Positions 43,499 to 52,240 of a stretch of 64,000 nucleotides of DNA are shown piece after piece. How positions within the stretch are numbered: the first letter of the stretch is position 1; each line of letters starts with the position of its first letter. A program made the position numbers and the translations under genes. The stretch is from positions 124,001 through 188,000 of the forward strand of contig JAFGAL010000004.1 of NCBI GenBank assembly GCA_016933695.1, read 5' to 3'. The notes below the pieces were generated by a model. That model was not told where the DNA came from. It did not search any database and saw nothing but the letters and a program-made list of their open reading frames with translations. This stretch comes from Candidatus Zixiibacteriota bacterium. Lineage in GTDB: Bacteria; Zixibacteria; MSB-5A5; GN15; PGXB01.

Positions 43499-44059
43499 AT
43501 GAAAGAAACAAACCCGCAATTCCCGACCATCGCGGCGCTGGTCGGCAAAACCATCTACCTGCGGCCGATGACGTCGGATGATATCCTGCAGACATACTCC
43601 TGGTTTCTGACATCCGATCCCCAATCCCAGACCTGTCATCAGGTGGTTCTCGCCACCCCCCAGGAGGCCGCGGAACGCCATCGCAAACGGGAGCCGAACC
43701 CCGAGCGCGGTGATTTCGTGATCGTGCGCAAGGAGGACCATGAACTGGTCGGCAAGCTGAGTTATTTTCATCTGAATATGCTCAATCGCTCGGCGGAACT
43801 GGGCTATCTGGTGGCACCCGACGAGCGCGCCCAGGGGTACGCCAAAGAAGGCATCCGTCTTTTGGTGCACTACCTGTTCCGGAACCAGAATCTCAACAAA
43901 GTGTATGCCCAGACGGCGTCGTTCAATAAGCCGTCGATCGCCCTTCTGGAATCACTGGATTTCAAGCTGGATGGGACACTGCGCCAGCACCATTATTACA
44001 ACGGCGATTTGTATGATGATCTCGTGTATTCGCTCTTGCGCTTTGAATGTGACCTGTAA
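43499..44059 (+). CDS. GNAT-family N-acetyltransferase (RimJ/RimL-like)
   Basis: A 186-aa acetyltransferase. The core has strand LVGKLSYFHLNMLNRSAELGYLV-type beta4, then PDERAQGYAKEGIRLLVHYLF, the acetyl-CoA pyrophosphate-binding Q/R-x-x-G-x-G/A loop (RAQGYA), followed by YAQTASFNKPSIALLESLDF and DGTLRQHHYYNGDLYDDLVY, as in RimJ/RimL and spermidine-type acetyltransferases. The acceptor is unknown. No strong ribosome site was seen. It stands alone between VanZ-like (divergent) and the CBS gene. Confidence 0.88.
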   Translation: MKETNPQFPTIAALVGKTIYLRPMTSDDILQTYSWFLTSDPQSQTCHQVVLATPQEAAERHRKREPNPERGDFVIVRKEDHELVGKLSYFHLNMLNRSAELGYLVAPDERAQGYAKEGIRLLVHYLFRNQNLNKVYAQTASFNKPSIALLESLDFKLDGTLRQHHYYNGDLYDDLVYSLLRFECDL

Positions 44060-44146
44060 CCGATAATCCTGACCATCGCCCGACACCATCGTATCGTAGT
44101 ATCTGGTAAAAGGATATCACCATATCATAACGACGAAGGAGGCCGC

Positions 44147-44584
44147 ATGACGGTTCGCGACCTGCTGAAAAGCAAAGGTTCCGATTTTGAATGGGCGGGG
44201 CCGGAAACCAAAATCAAAGAGGCGATGCGGAAAATCGACGAGAAGAAAATCGGCTCCCTCTTGGTAATGGAAGATGATGAACTGATCGGCATTATCTCCG
44301 AGCGGGATATGTTCCGCACCCTGCTGGCGAAAGGCACGGCGGGGTTCGACATCACCGTCGGCGAAGTCATGACCACCAACATCGTCATCGGCATTCTCGA
44401 CGACAATGTCGACGACGTCGGCTCGCTGATGACCAACAACCGCTTCCGCCACCTGCCGATCATGGATGGCAAAAAGGTGGTCGGGATTATATCCATCGGC
44501 GACGTGGTCAAAAACCAGGCGCATAACCTTTCCATAGAAAACCGCTATCTCAAAGACTATATATCCGGCAAATACCCCGCCTGA
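44147..44584 (+). CDS. CBS-domain pair protein
   Basis: A 145-aa cytoplasmic protein made of two CBS motifs: residues ~10-60 (ETKIKEAMRKIDEKKIGSLLV, DELIGIISERDMFR) and ~75-130 (VGEVMTTNIVIG, RFRHLPIMDGKKVVGIISIGD). Stand-alone CBS pairs bind AMP, ATP or NAD(H)-type ligands and signal energy state. GGAGG lies 6 nt before the ATG. The partner enzyme is not evident. Confidence 0.9.
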   Translation: MTVRDLLKSKGSDFEWAGPETKIKEAMRKIDEKKIGSLLVMEDDELIGIISERDMFRTLLAKGTAGFDITVGEVMTTNIVIGILDDNVDDVGSLMTNNRFRHLPIMDGKKVVGIISIGDVVKNQAHNLSIENRYLKDYISGKYPA

Positions 44585-44605
44585 TCCCTAAGGCGATAAA
44601 TCACC

Positions 44606-44631
44606 GGGCCGGTTGTGCCAGCAACCGGCCC
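44606..44631 (+). terminator. Hairpin after the CBS gene, possible weak terminator
   Basis: A perfect 10-bp stem (GGGCCGGTTG 44606-44615 with CAACCGGCCC 44622-44631, loop TGCCAG) lies 21 nt past the CBS gene stop. Only TT follows, so intrinsic termination would be weak. Confidence 0.45.
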
Positions 44632-44741
44632 TTGACCATTCATGGGATTTCCCCCATACCCTGTTAAAAAATTGAACAGCCTGCCGATATCGATAACAGG
44701 GATGATTGTGTGCGAATCGGATTTGAAACAGGAGAGCTGGC

Positions 44742-46004
44742 ATGTATATAACGGGAAACACGGAAAAAGACAGCGCCTATTATGACCAGGCCTTCCGAGG
44801 AGTGTATGATCCCTCCGGACGCGGCTTTCTCTACGATAATGTCCTTGAGATGATTACCCGCTACGACCGGCCGCGGGTTCTGGAAATCGGATGCGGCACC
44901 GGCCATATGGGCCGGCTTCTGGTCGAACGCGGCATCCCCTATCGCGGATTCGATTTCAGCGAAGAGGGCTTGCGGGTATGCCGAAAAATCTGCCCAGACG
45001 GCGACTTTTTTCCGGGCAACGCCTACGACCGCAAAAACTACGAGCCGTTCGATTACAATACGGTCATCGCCATGGAAATCCTGGAACATGTCGACGATAT
45101 CCGGCTGATTCAGAACATCCCGTCCGGCGCACTGGTCATCGCATCGGTGCCGGATTTCGATGAGCCGTCGCATTTGCGCATCTATCAGGATCCCCAAAAA
45201 GATATCATCGAACGCTTCGCTCCCTACCTCGAAATCAACGACCTGCACGCGATCACGACCAGACATGCCTCCAACGGCGAGGAGATAACCATTCATATTT
45301 TCGAGGCCATGCGCAAAGACAGCCGCAATAAACCCGGCCTGCCGACCACAAAGCGTCTGACTTTGAAACCGCCGAACGAGAACCGGATGCCCGCTGAGAT
45401 CACAGCCGAGACGCCCCACGCCGCCACCCACCTGGCCAGACTGCATCTGGGATGCGGTCGCAATATTCTGCCGGGATGGATCAATCTCGATTGCGTGGCG
45501 CTCGATGGGGTCGATATTGTCGCCGATCTCGATGATTGCGAAAACACCCCGCTCCCGCTTGACGACAACAGCGTTTCGGAAATTCGCGCCTATCACCTGC
45601 TCGAACATCTGCGTCACCCCCTGCCCTTCATGCAGGAATTGCACCGCGTGGCGGCGCCGGATGCCGTCGCGGAATTCAAGGTCCCCTATGGATCGAGCGA
45701 TTCAGCCTTCGAAGATCCGACCCACGTGCATCAGTATTTTTTGAATTCGTTCGGGTATTTTTCGCAACCGTTTTACTGGCGCGCCGACTACGGCTTTCGC
45801 GGCGACTGGAAAATCGAAAAAATCATCCTGACCGTCAGCCGCAAACGCTACGAAGGCAAACAGCCGGAAACGATCATGGAGGACGTTCAGCACCTGCGCA
45901 ATATCGTGCAGGAAATGACCGTCAGTATGCGTGCGATTAAACCGATCCGGGCACCGAAAATGGAATTGCAAACGCAACCGATGATACAGCTGGCACTGGC
46001 ATAG
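44742..46004 (+). CDS. Protein with two tandem class I SAM-dependent methyltransferase domains
   Basis: A 420-aa fusion. Domain 1 (~30-200) has motif I VLEIGCGTGHMG, FDFSEEGL and the post-motif VIAMEILEHV. After a ~35-residue linker, domain 2 (~225-375) has LHLGCGRNILPGWINLD, ADLDD and AYHLLEHLRHPLPFM. Domain 1 resembles UbiG/Coq5-like small-molecule or glycan methyltransferases; domain 2 resembles the 'predicted SAM-dependent methyltransferase' family often found in glycan clusters. A Met/Gln-rich tail ends the protein. AGGAG lies 8 nt before the ATG. The substrate is unknown; no glycan cluster surrounds it. Confidence 0.88.
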   Translation: MYITGNTEKDSAYYDQAFRGVYDPSGRGFLYDNVLEMITRYDRPRVLEIGCGTGHMGRLLVERGIPYRGFDFSEEGLRVCRKICPDGDFFPGNAYDRKNYEPFDYNTVIAMEILEHVDDIRLIQNIPSGALVIASVPDFDEPSHLRIYQDPQKDIIERFAPYLEINDLHAITTRHASNGEEITIHIFEAMRKDSRNKPGLPTTKRLTLKPPNENRMPAEITAETPHAATHLARLHLGCGRNILPGWINLDCVALDGVDIVADLDDCENTPLPLDDNSVSEIRAYHLLEHLRHPLPFMQELHRVAAPDAVAEFKVPYGSSDSAFEDPTHVHQYFLNSFGYFSQPFYWRADYGFRGDWKIEKIILTVSRKRYEGKQPETIMEDVQHLRNIVQEMTVSMRAIKPIRAPKMELQTQPMIQLALA

Positions 46005-46041
46005 ACTGACATCTCTCTCTTTTATCTCTTACAGGGGGCAA

Positions 46042-46076
46042 CGGGCGGAAGTCACATTCTTCCGCCCGAACTTTTT
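46042..46076 (+). terminator. Rho-independent terminator after the double-methyltransferase gene
   Basis: A perfect 10-bp stem (46042-46051 with 46059-46068, loop TCACATT) is followed by AACTTTTTG. It lies 37 nt past the stop. Confidence 0.85.
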
Positions 46077-46169
46077 GTACGCCGATATGTGATTGTCGGT
46101 ATCTGTCAGGCGCGGTATGTTGATCCCGGACACACAAAACCGTGACAACACCACCCCCAAGGAGGAACC

Positions 46170-46406
46170 ATGAACCGATTCTGTCATTCCTGCACCGCCC
46201 CGCTGGACATGCCCGATTTCAAAGGCCCCGCGGAGAACTACTGCAAATACTGCACCGACGATCAGGGCCGGCTCAAACCGCGCGAGGTCGTTCGCCAGGG
46301 AGTCGCCGAATGGTTCAAGGGCTGGCAACCCAATCTCGACGATACCACCGCCCTTGCGCGCGCGGATCATTTCATGCGGGCCATGCCGGCCTGGGCCGAT
46401 CAATAG
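46170..46406 (+). CDS. Small zinc-ribbon-type protein
   Basis: A 78-aa protein starting MNRFCHSCTAPLDMPD with a second pair YCKYCTDD, giving CxxC...CxxC, a likely zinc ribbon, followed by a helical C-terminal part (RQGVAEWFKGWQPNLDD, ARADHFMRAMPAWADQ). It belongs to a group of short 'putative zinc ribbon' proteins without known function. AAGGAGG 6 nt before the ATG and codon use like the neighbours indicate a real gene. No partner is evident. Confidence 0.8.
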   Translation: MNRFCHSCTAPLDMPDFKGPAENYCKYCTDDQGRLKPREVVRQGVAEWFKGWQPNLDDTTALARADHFMRAMPAWADQ

Positions 46407-46441
46407 GCGAAAAAAAACCGGCAATCGCGGCCACCAATCAA

Positions 46442-46469
46442 GACGGACAGGCCGTCCGGTCTGTCCGTC
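46442..46469. terminator. Possible hairpin between convergent zinc-ribbon and tolC-like genes
   Basis: A 9-bp stem (GACGGACAG 46442-46450 with CTGTCCGTC 46461-46469) with a 10-nt loop stands between the converging stops. Neither side has a good T-tract. Confidence 0.4.
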
Positions 46470-46508
46470 CTGGTATGGGTTGGTTGGAGAAAAGGTCTTT
46501 GCGTCGGT

Positions 46509-47804
46509 TTACCCGTCGGCTTCCACCAGCCGTCCGCCCAGTTTCATCAGGTGCAATTCATTCAGCTTCGCCGCGTACTTGGCCGTCGAAATGTTATTGC
46601 GCGCCCGGACCAGATTCAGCTGCGCCTCACGAAACGTGGTGGTGGTTACCTGCCCCAGGTTATATAAATCCTGCGTCCGCTTGAAATTCAACCGCGCCGA
46701 TTCGAGATTGCGCTCCTGCAGGGCCAGCACTTCCAGGCTGTTGGCATACGCATCATAGGCGTTGGCCACCAGCCGCTGGAGATCAAGACGCACCTCGTTT
46801 TCGTAAATCTCCTGATTGCGCACGTCCAGTCTGGCATTTTGCGTTTTAATCTTGTTCTGAAAGCCGTTGAAGATGTTGAAATTCAATGTCACAAAAGCCG
46901 AGTATGTCTTCGCGGGATCATCGTAATTAACCCGCCAGTCCGGAGAGGATTGGCTGTATCCATACGACATCTGCACATTCACCTGCGGCATGAAATCGGC
47001 GTAAGCGCCTTTCAAGTCAAGCCGCGCCTGCTCCAGAAAATTCAGCGCCGAAAGATACTCCGCGTTGTTTGCCAGGGCGCTTCGATGAAACTCCGAACGG
47101 TCGGGATGGTCCAAATAATCGACGTCGGTCCCCACCGTAAATTTCGTATCCAGGTCGCGGTTGAGAAGCACGTTCAGATTCCGGCAGGCTTCTTTCTGGT
47201 TCAACCGGGCGTTCAACAGCGATGTACTATCGGTGTTCAAATCGACTTCGGCCGAAAGCACGTCGACCGCATTGGCCTGTCCGTACTGCGACTGCTTCTT
47301 CGCCCGGACCAGACGGTCGTTCGAAATCGCCAGAGCCTCCTCGGCGATCGCCAACTGCTCCTGAGAATTGGCGACGTCGTAGTATGCCTGGCTGACCTGA
47401 AGGATGACCGTCTCGATCGTATTTCTCGCCTGCAATTCTGCCTGCACTCCGGTCTTTTTCAGCTTTTTGAATGAAAAGATATTCCCGAAACCGTCAAACA
47501 GGGTATAGGTCGCTTGAATCGACGCGCTGTTCTGGGTCGATGTGGTATTCGCGCCACCCTGCGCATCCGAGGCCGCCTCATCGCGATAGTTCATCGTGGA
47601 GATAAAATCGACTTTCGGCAACAGACCGGCCGAACCGATATTGACCGTGTTTTTGGTCGCCCGGGCGTCGTTGCGCGCCACCCGTACCGCGTGATTGTCG
47701 CGAAGGGCCAGTTCAATCGCCTTGTCGAGGGTCAGCTGTTCCTGGGCACTGCCGACCGCCGCCATGAACAGGATCAGCACCACTGCCATCGTTAGTGTTT
47801 TCAT
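46509..47804 (-). CDS. TolC-family outer-membrane efflux protein
   Basis: A 431-aa protein with a signal peptide (AVGSAQEQ cleavage) and the duplicated TolC/OEP pattern: LTLDKAIELALRDNHAVRVARNDARATKN, then coiled-coil helices with repeated 'A...L' heptads, and a second half with NIFNGFQNKIKTQNARLD and ...LNLVRARNNISTAKYAAKLNE near the end. It forms the trimeric channel-tunnel of the tripartite pump. Its ATG overlaps the RND gene stop as ATGA, and it is the last gene of the adaptor-RND-TolC operon. Confidence 0.92.
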   Translation of the reverse strand: MKTLTMAVVLILFMAAVGSAQEQLTLDKAIELALRDNHAVRVARNDARATKNTVNIGSAGLLPKVDFISTMNYRDEAASDAQGGANTTSTQNSASIQATYTLFDGFGNIFSFKKLKKTGVQAELQARNTIETVILQVSQAYYDVANSQEQLAIAEEALAISNDRLVRAKKQSQYGQANAVDVLSAEVDLNTDSTSLLNARLNQKEACRNLNVLLNRDLDTKFTVGTDVDYLDHPDRSEFHRSALANNAEYLSALNFLEQARLDLKGAYADFMPQVNVQMSYGYSQSSPDWRVNYDDPAKTYSAFVTLNFNIFNGFQNKIKTQNARLDVRNQEIYENEVRLDLQRLVANAYDAYANSLEVLALQERNLESARLNFKRTQDLYNLGQVTTTTFREAQLNLVRARNNISTAKYAAKLNELHLMKLGGRLVEADG

Positions 47805-50800
47805 GACTGCGATCTCCCTTCATCCGTCTGGCTTTCCTGTTCTTTGACAAAAAACTCCTCACGCACCGCCGGTTCGACTTCCGCCCCTTCCGGCACGCGA
47901 TGCTTGACCAGCCAGTACCCGTATACCTTCACCCGGTTCACCAGCATCAGTGACGCCGGAAGCATGAGCAGGGTTAATATCGTTCCGAACAGAAGACCAT
48001 ACGCCACCGATATCGCCAGCGGCGACAAGAACTGGGCATGGTGACTTCGTGAAAACATCAGCGGCCCCAGTCCCGCGATCGTGGTCAGCGATGTCAACAG
48101 CACCGGACGGAAACGACTGATACCCGCCTCGTATAACGCCGCTCGGAATTCCGTTCCGCGTTTCAGGATACGATTGAGTGCGTTTACCAGCACCAGCGAG
48201 TCGTTGACCACAATCCCCGCCAGCGCAATCGTTCCGAACAGCGACAGCATGCTGATCGTATACCCCTGGAGATAATGCCCCCAGGCCACGCCGACCATAC
48301 TGAACGGGATCAACACCAACACGACCACCGCCTGCACGAACGACCGGAACGTGACGACGATAATCAGAAACATCAGCGTCAGCATCGGCGGCACCACCTG
48401 CAACATGGCGTTGACCGTCTTGGCGCTTTCCCGGCTCTGCCCCTCGAAATCAAAAGTGACATCGGGGAATTGCGCTTTCATCTGAGGCATGATCTCGGCC
48501 TTGATGTCCGCGATGATATCCGTCACCGACTCCTTGGAATCGGCGATATTGGCCGAGACACTGATCACCCGGCGGGCGTCGATATGATTGATTGCTATCA
48601 CGCCGCGCTTGATCTCCAGATTGGCGATTTCCTCAAGCGGGAATTCACTGCCGTTGGCGGTGCGTATCCGCATATCCGCCAGTTTTGCCAGCGTCGAACG
48701 CTCCGCCTCCTGGTAGCGGACATATATCCGGACTTCATCCACTCCGCGCAGAATCCGCTGGGCTTCACTGCCGAAAAAGCCGCCGCGCACCTGCCGCATC
48801 ACCTGAGTCGTTGTCAGTCCCAGCGCGTAAGCCTTGTCTTTGAGTGTAATGGTAACCTCGCGCAAACCGGGCGGATCATCATCGACCACGTCTTTCAATT
48901 TGTCGACCTTGCGCAGGGCCGCCTCCAGCGAATCCTTGGCCAAATGGATCGATCCCAGATTGTCGCTTTTTAATACGATCTCGATCGGTTTGCCGAACCG
49001 TCCACCCCCGTCGCCGATTTCAAGATTCTCCACCCCCTCGACCACGCCGATCGTATTGCGAATCCGATTGGCGACTTCCATATTGGACCATTCCCGCTCG
49101 GCGCTTTCGATCAGGGTTACGGTCAACTCGCCCTTGTGCGTCTTGGGACCGATACTCCGCCCGATCGACTTGACGATGTCGACGCCATCATGTTCCTGGC
49201 GATACGCTTCGTTGACGTTCCACACTGCGCTTTCCATCCCGACCAGCAGTCCATTGGTGATCTTTTCCGGCGTTCCCGCCGGCATTTCCAGAGAGACCTC
49301 AACCCGGTCGCCCTCGATGACCGGGAAGAACGTGGTTTTGATCACGCTTCCCTTGATACCGCCGACCGTGATCACGAACAGCGCGACCGGGACCGCCACC
49401 GCCACGATCGGATTGCTGATACAGAATTTCAGGAGGGGAGCAAACAGCCGGTCACGAATCCAGAGCAACGCCGCTTCGCTTTTCCGTTCGATGAGATTCT
49501 TCTGTTCCCGTTTCGTTTTCAGCGCCTTGGAATGGGCAACGTGTGACGGCAGGATGAAGATCCCCTCCACCAGGGAAAAGATCAGCGTCGCCGCCACGAC
49601 AAAGGCGATATCGCGGGTGCGTTCGCCAAGCGAACCCTGCAGAAAGAAAAAGGTCATGAAAATGATAACCGTGGTCAGGATCGACGCCGACACCGCCGGA
49701 AGCACTTCCAGCGTCCCGTCCAGCGCCGCTTGAATCGGTTTCTTCCCGCGCTCGTACTGCTGATAGATGTTTTCCGCAAAGACAATCCCGTCGTCAACCA
49801 GAATGCCGACAACCAGAATCATTGCCATCAGCGACATGACATTGATCGTCAAACCGTAAAACGTCCCGATCATGAACATGCCCGCGAACGATACCGGAAT
49901 CGCCAGCGCCACCCAGACCGACAGTCGCATGTTCAGCGCCAGCGACAAAAACAACAGCACCAGTATCAATCCCAGGATGCCGTTGTCGGTCAGAATATTC
50001 ACGCGTTCGCGGATAATATCGGAACCGTCGCGCAGAACATCGATATGCATGTCGTGATGCGTTTCGTTGAAATTCGCGATGTACTGTTTGACATAATCGC
50101 AGGTGAAATACAAATCCTCTTCATTGGTACTGCTGACCGTGATCCGCACGCCCAACTGCCCGTTGAAATAAATCCGGTCGGGGCTGTCCGACCACCCGTC
50201 GGACAAATCGGCGATATCCTTCAGACGGATAATCGTCCCGTCGGACGTCGCCTTGATCACATGATCGGCCAGATCGGCGGCGTAATATCCCCGGGTATCG
50301 GCCCGGATTAACAGTTCCTCGGTTTCCCCCTTGATCGTGCCGCCGGTCATTTTGACATTGGCATTGCCGATTGCCGTGGCGACGTCCTGAAACGTCAGAC
50401 CGTACTTGCGCAAATCGTTCTCGCGCAGACTGACTTCGATCTCCTCGCTGGGATACCCGCTGATGGCCGTTTTGGAAATCCCGTCGACATCCAGCAGGTC
50501 GCGTTCGATATCCAGTGCGGTCTGTTTTAATCGCGATAACTCGACGTCGCCGCGAATGATGAACGATATGGCGAATTCCCGCATTTCCTGCTTGTAGACC
50601 AGCACCCGGTCCATGTCGGCCGGGAACGACGAGATCTGGTCGACCGCGTTCTTGACATCCTGCAGGGCCACGTTGATGTCATACCCGTACAACAGCTCCA
50701 CCGTGATCGTACCGGAGTTCTCACTTGATGTCGACGTGATCCGGTCAATGCCGGTCACCCCCTTGAGATTATCCTCGATTTTGAGAACGATCCCTTCCTC

Positions 50801-50980
50801 GATTTCCTCCGGTGACGCCCCGGGATACGAGGCCTGAATGATGATCGTGTCACTGGGGATCTGCGGAAAAAAAGTAATCTTGGTATTGATAAACGCGAGA
50901 ATCCCGAACAGAAAGACGGCAAACAGAATGGAATTTCCCAGAATGGGATACTTGATGAACGACCGGATGAAATTACGCAT
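47801..50980 (-). CDS. RND-family efflux transporter permease (AcrB/MdtB-like)
   Basis: A 1059-aa protein of the HAE-1/HAE-3-like RND type: TM1 (~13-30), a large periplasmic loop (FPQIPSDTIIIQASYPGASPEE), TM2-TM6, a second loop and TM7-TM12. TM4 contains the proton-relay Asp pair in VGILVDDGIVFAENIYQ, and the second half has AGIVVNDSLVLVNALN in TM10, as in other RND permeases. It exports small molecules using proton motive force; the substrate is unknown. The 8-nt gap after the adaptor and the ATGA overlap with tolC show one operon. Confidence 0.94.
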   Translation of the reverse strand: MRNFIRSFIKYPILGNSILFAVFLFGILAFINTKITFFPQIPSDTIIIQASYPGASPEEIEEGIVLKIEDNLKGVTGIDRITSTSSENSGTITVELLYGYDINVALQDVKNAVDQISSFPADMDRVLVYKQEMREFAISFIIRGDVELSRLKQTALDIERDLLDVDGISKTAISGYPSEEIEVSLRENDLRKYGLTFQDVATAIGNANVKMTGGTIKGETEELLIRADTRGYYAADLADHVIKATSDGTIIRLKDIADLSDGWSDSPDRIYFNGQLGVRITVSSTNEEDLYFTCDYVKQYIANFNETHHDMHIDVLRDGSDIIRERVNILTDNGILGLILVLLFLSLALNMRLSVWVALAIPVSFAGMFMIGTFYGLTINVMSLMAMILVVGILVDDGIVFAENIYQQYERGKKPIQAALDGTLEVLPAVSASILTTVIIFMTFFFLQGSLGERTRDIAFVVAATLIFSLVEGIFILPSHVAHSKALKTKREQKNLIERKSEAALLWIRDRLFAPLLKFCISNPIVAVAVPVALFVITVGGIKGSVIKTTFFPVIEGDRVEVSLEMPAGTPEKITNGLLVGMESAVWNVNEAYRQEHDGVDIVKSIGRSIGPKTHKGELTVTLIESAEREWSNMEVANRIRNTIGVVEGVENLEIGDGGGRFGKPIEIVLKSDNLGSIHLAKDSLEAALRKVDKLKDVVDDDPPGLREVTITLKDKAYALGLTTTQVMRQVRGGFFGSEAQRILRGVDEVRIYVRYQEAERSTLAKLADMRIRTANGSEFPLEEIANLEIKRGVIAINHIDARRVISVSANIADSKESVTDIIADIKAEIMPQMKAQFPDVTFDFEGQSRESAKTVNAMLQVVPPMLTLMFLIIVVTFRSFVQAVVVLVLIPFSMVGVAWGHYLQGYTISMLSLFGTIALAGIVVNDSLVLVNALNRILKRGTEFRAALYEAGISRFRPVLLTSLTTIAGLGPLMFSRSHHAQFLSPLAISVAYGLLFGTILTLLMLPASLMLVNRVKVYGYWLVKHRVPEGAEVEPAVREEFFVKEQESQTDEGRSQS

Positions 50981-50988
50981 GTCTCCCC

Positions 50989-52131
50989 CTACTTGTTGTT
51001 TTCATCCGTCGTCGGTTCGACCGGGTCGTTTTTCAGCGGCATCCCGTCGTAGGCGTCCTCGACCACTTCGGTCAAAAGCACCGTTCCGTCGGCAAGGCCT
51101 GTTACGACCACCTGGTCGTTGTCGTCGACCATCACCTCGACTTTCTGCAAAACCAGCCGGTCGTCTTGAATCGTATACAGCCTGTCACCGCCGACCAGTA
51201 ATTCCCGCGAGACCTGAATCGCATCGGGAATCGGAATCGTCGACATCTCCGCCGTGATATACATCCCGTCCTTCAACCGTTTGTCTTCCGTGATAATATA
51301 GATCATCACCGTCTGCGACGACTGGTCGATCTTTTCGTTGATACGTTCGATCGTCCCGGGAAACTCCCCGGCGACATCATCCGACGTGAGTGTCACCCGG
51401 TCGCCGATGTGAAGGTGTCCGACATCGTTGATCCCGACCGACGCTTCCAGTTCAAAGGCGCCGGTCCCGGTGAATTCGCCCAGCTTCTGACCGTTGCGCA
51501 CCAGCATGCCGGGGTTGATGTCGGATTCGGTCACCACCCCGTCGTACGGCGCCCGGATCGTATACTTGTCCAGGGTCGCCCGCATGCTTTTTACCGAGTA
51601 ATACTTGCTGTAAATATTCCGCGCGGCGATATAGTTGCGTTCGCGGTCGTCGCCTGCTTCGGGAAGCGGCTTCAGCGGTTCATGCAAATCGAAATCATTG
51701 AGAAACGCCGTCCATTTCTCGACACTCTCCGGGAAATCAAGCTCCAGATCGGGAAGCAGTTGCGTCAGTTGATTGAGCAGATTGCTCTTTTCCGCCAACA
51801 GTGTGTTATGATACACTTCGTCGTCGATGTGAATAATCACCTCGCCGGCGCGATAACGTCGGCCCGCCTTGAACGGCTTGTCCGTCGTCAACAATACTCC
51901 GGTGACTTCCGCATATATGTCGATTTTATCCAAAGCATGAAGCGTCCCGCCGGCGGTAAACCGCGTGGACACGTCTCCATTGTGCACACTCATGGTTGTC
52001 AAATTGCCAGTGGATGGGGCCGTCGGCCTCATGCGCATCGGTTTTTTCTGGTTGCCGAGCACGCCGCCCAGTAAAAATCCGACCGCGATTATTGCGCAAA
52101 CCGCAATAATAGTGGTCTTGTTATTCAACAT
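50989..52131 (-). CDS. RND efflux periplasmic adaptor (membrane fusion protein)
   Basis: I choose ATG 52131 (MLNNKTTIIAVCAIIA, 380 aa) because AGGAG (52139-52143) is 7 nt upstream; a longer in-frame start at 52170 lies in the promoter region. An N-terminal TM/signal anchor is followed by the barrel-sandwich hybrid (lipoyl-like) halves: EVTGVLLTTDKPFKAGRRYRAGE and YTIRAPYDGVVTESDINPG, a helical hairpin (~110-200), a beta-barrel domain and a membrane-proximal domain (DGMYITAEMSTIP). It bridges the RND permease to TolC. It is the first gene of the pump operon, downstream of its two-component system. Confidence 0.92.
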   Translation of the reverse strand: MLNNKTTIIAVCAIIAVGFLLGGVLGNQKKPMRMRPTAPSTGNLTTMSVHNGDVSTRFTAGGTLHALDKIDIYAEVTGVLLTTDKPFKAGRRYRAGEVIIHIDDEVYHNTLLAEKSNLLNQLTQLLPDLELDFPESVEKWTAFLNDFDLHEPLKPLPEAGDDRERNYIAARNIYSKYYSVKSMRATLDKYTIRAPYDGVVTESDINPGMLVRNGQKLGEFTGTGAFELEASVGINDVGHLHIGDRVTLTSDDVAGEFPGTIERINEKIDQSSQTVMIYIITEDKRLKDGMYITAEMSTIPIPDAIQVSRELLVGGDRLYTIQDDRLVLQKVEVMVDDNDQVVVTGLADGTVLLTEVVEDAYDGMPLKNDPVEPTTDENNK

Positions 52132-52183
52132 CCTGCGTCTCCTGTCTTGCCTTGTCTGTAAACCTGTCATTCGTCATTCGGTT

Positions 52184-52234
52184 AATATACGAGAGGGCCG
52201 TTAACGGCCTTTTTCTTCAATGTCCTAAAATGTC
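52184..52234 (-). promoter_or_regulatory. Candidate regulated promoter and operator of the RND pump operon
   Basis: On the minus strand a direct repeat GACATT-TTAG-GACATT (52219-52234, 10-bp period) is followed by a perfect 14-bp palindrome (52196-52209) and a TATATT -10 box (52184-52189). No -35 box stands 17-18 nt away. Repeats about 45-55 nt before the expected start and a missing -35 fit activation by the OmpR-type regulator encoded just upstream. Confidence 0.45.
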
Positions 52235-52240
52235 ACAAGG

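Noticed and set aside
44664-45644. Minus-strand open frame (326 aa) over the double-methyltransferase gene
   Set aside because: The plus strand has SAM-binding motifs and a proper ribosome site; this frame has neither.
52196-52214. Palindrome followed by five T on the plus strand considered as a terminator
   Set aside because: No plus-strand gene ends nearby; in the minus direction it lacks a T-tract and lies in the pump promoter, so an operator is likelier.
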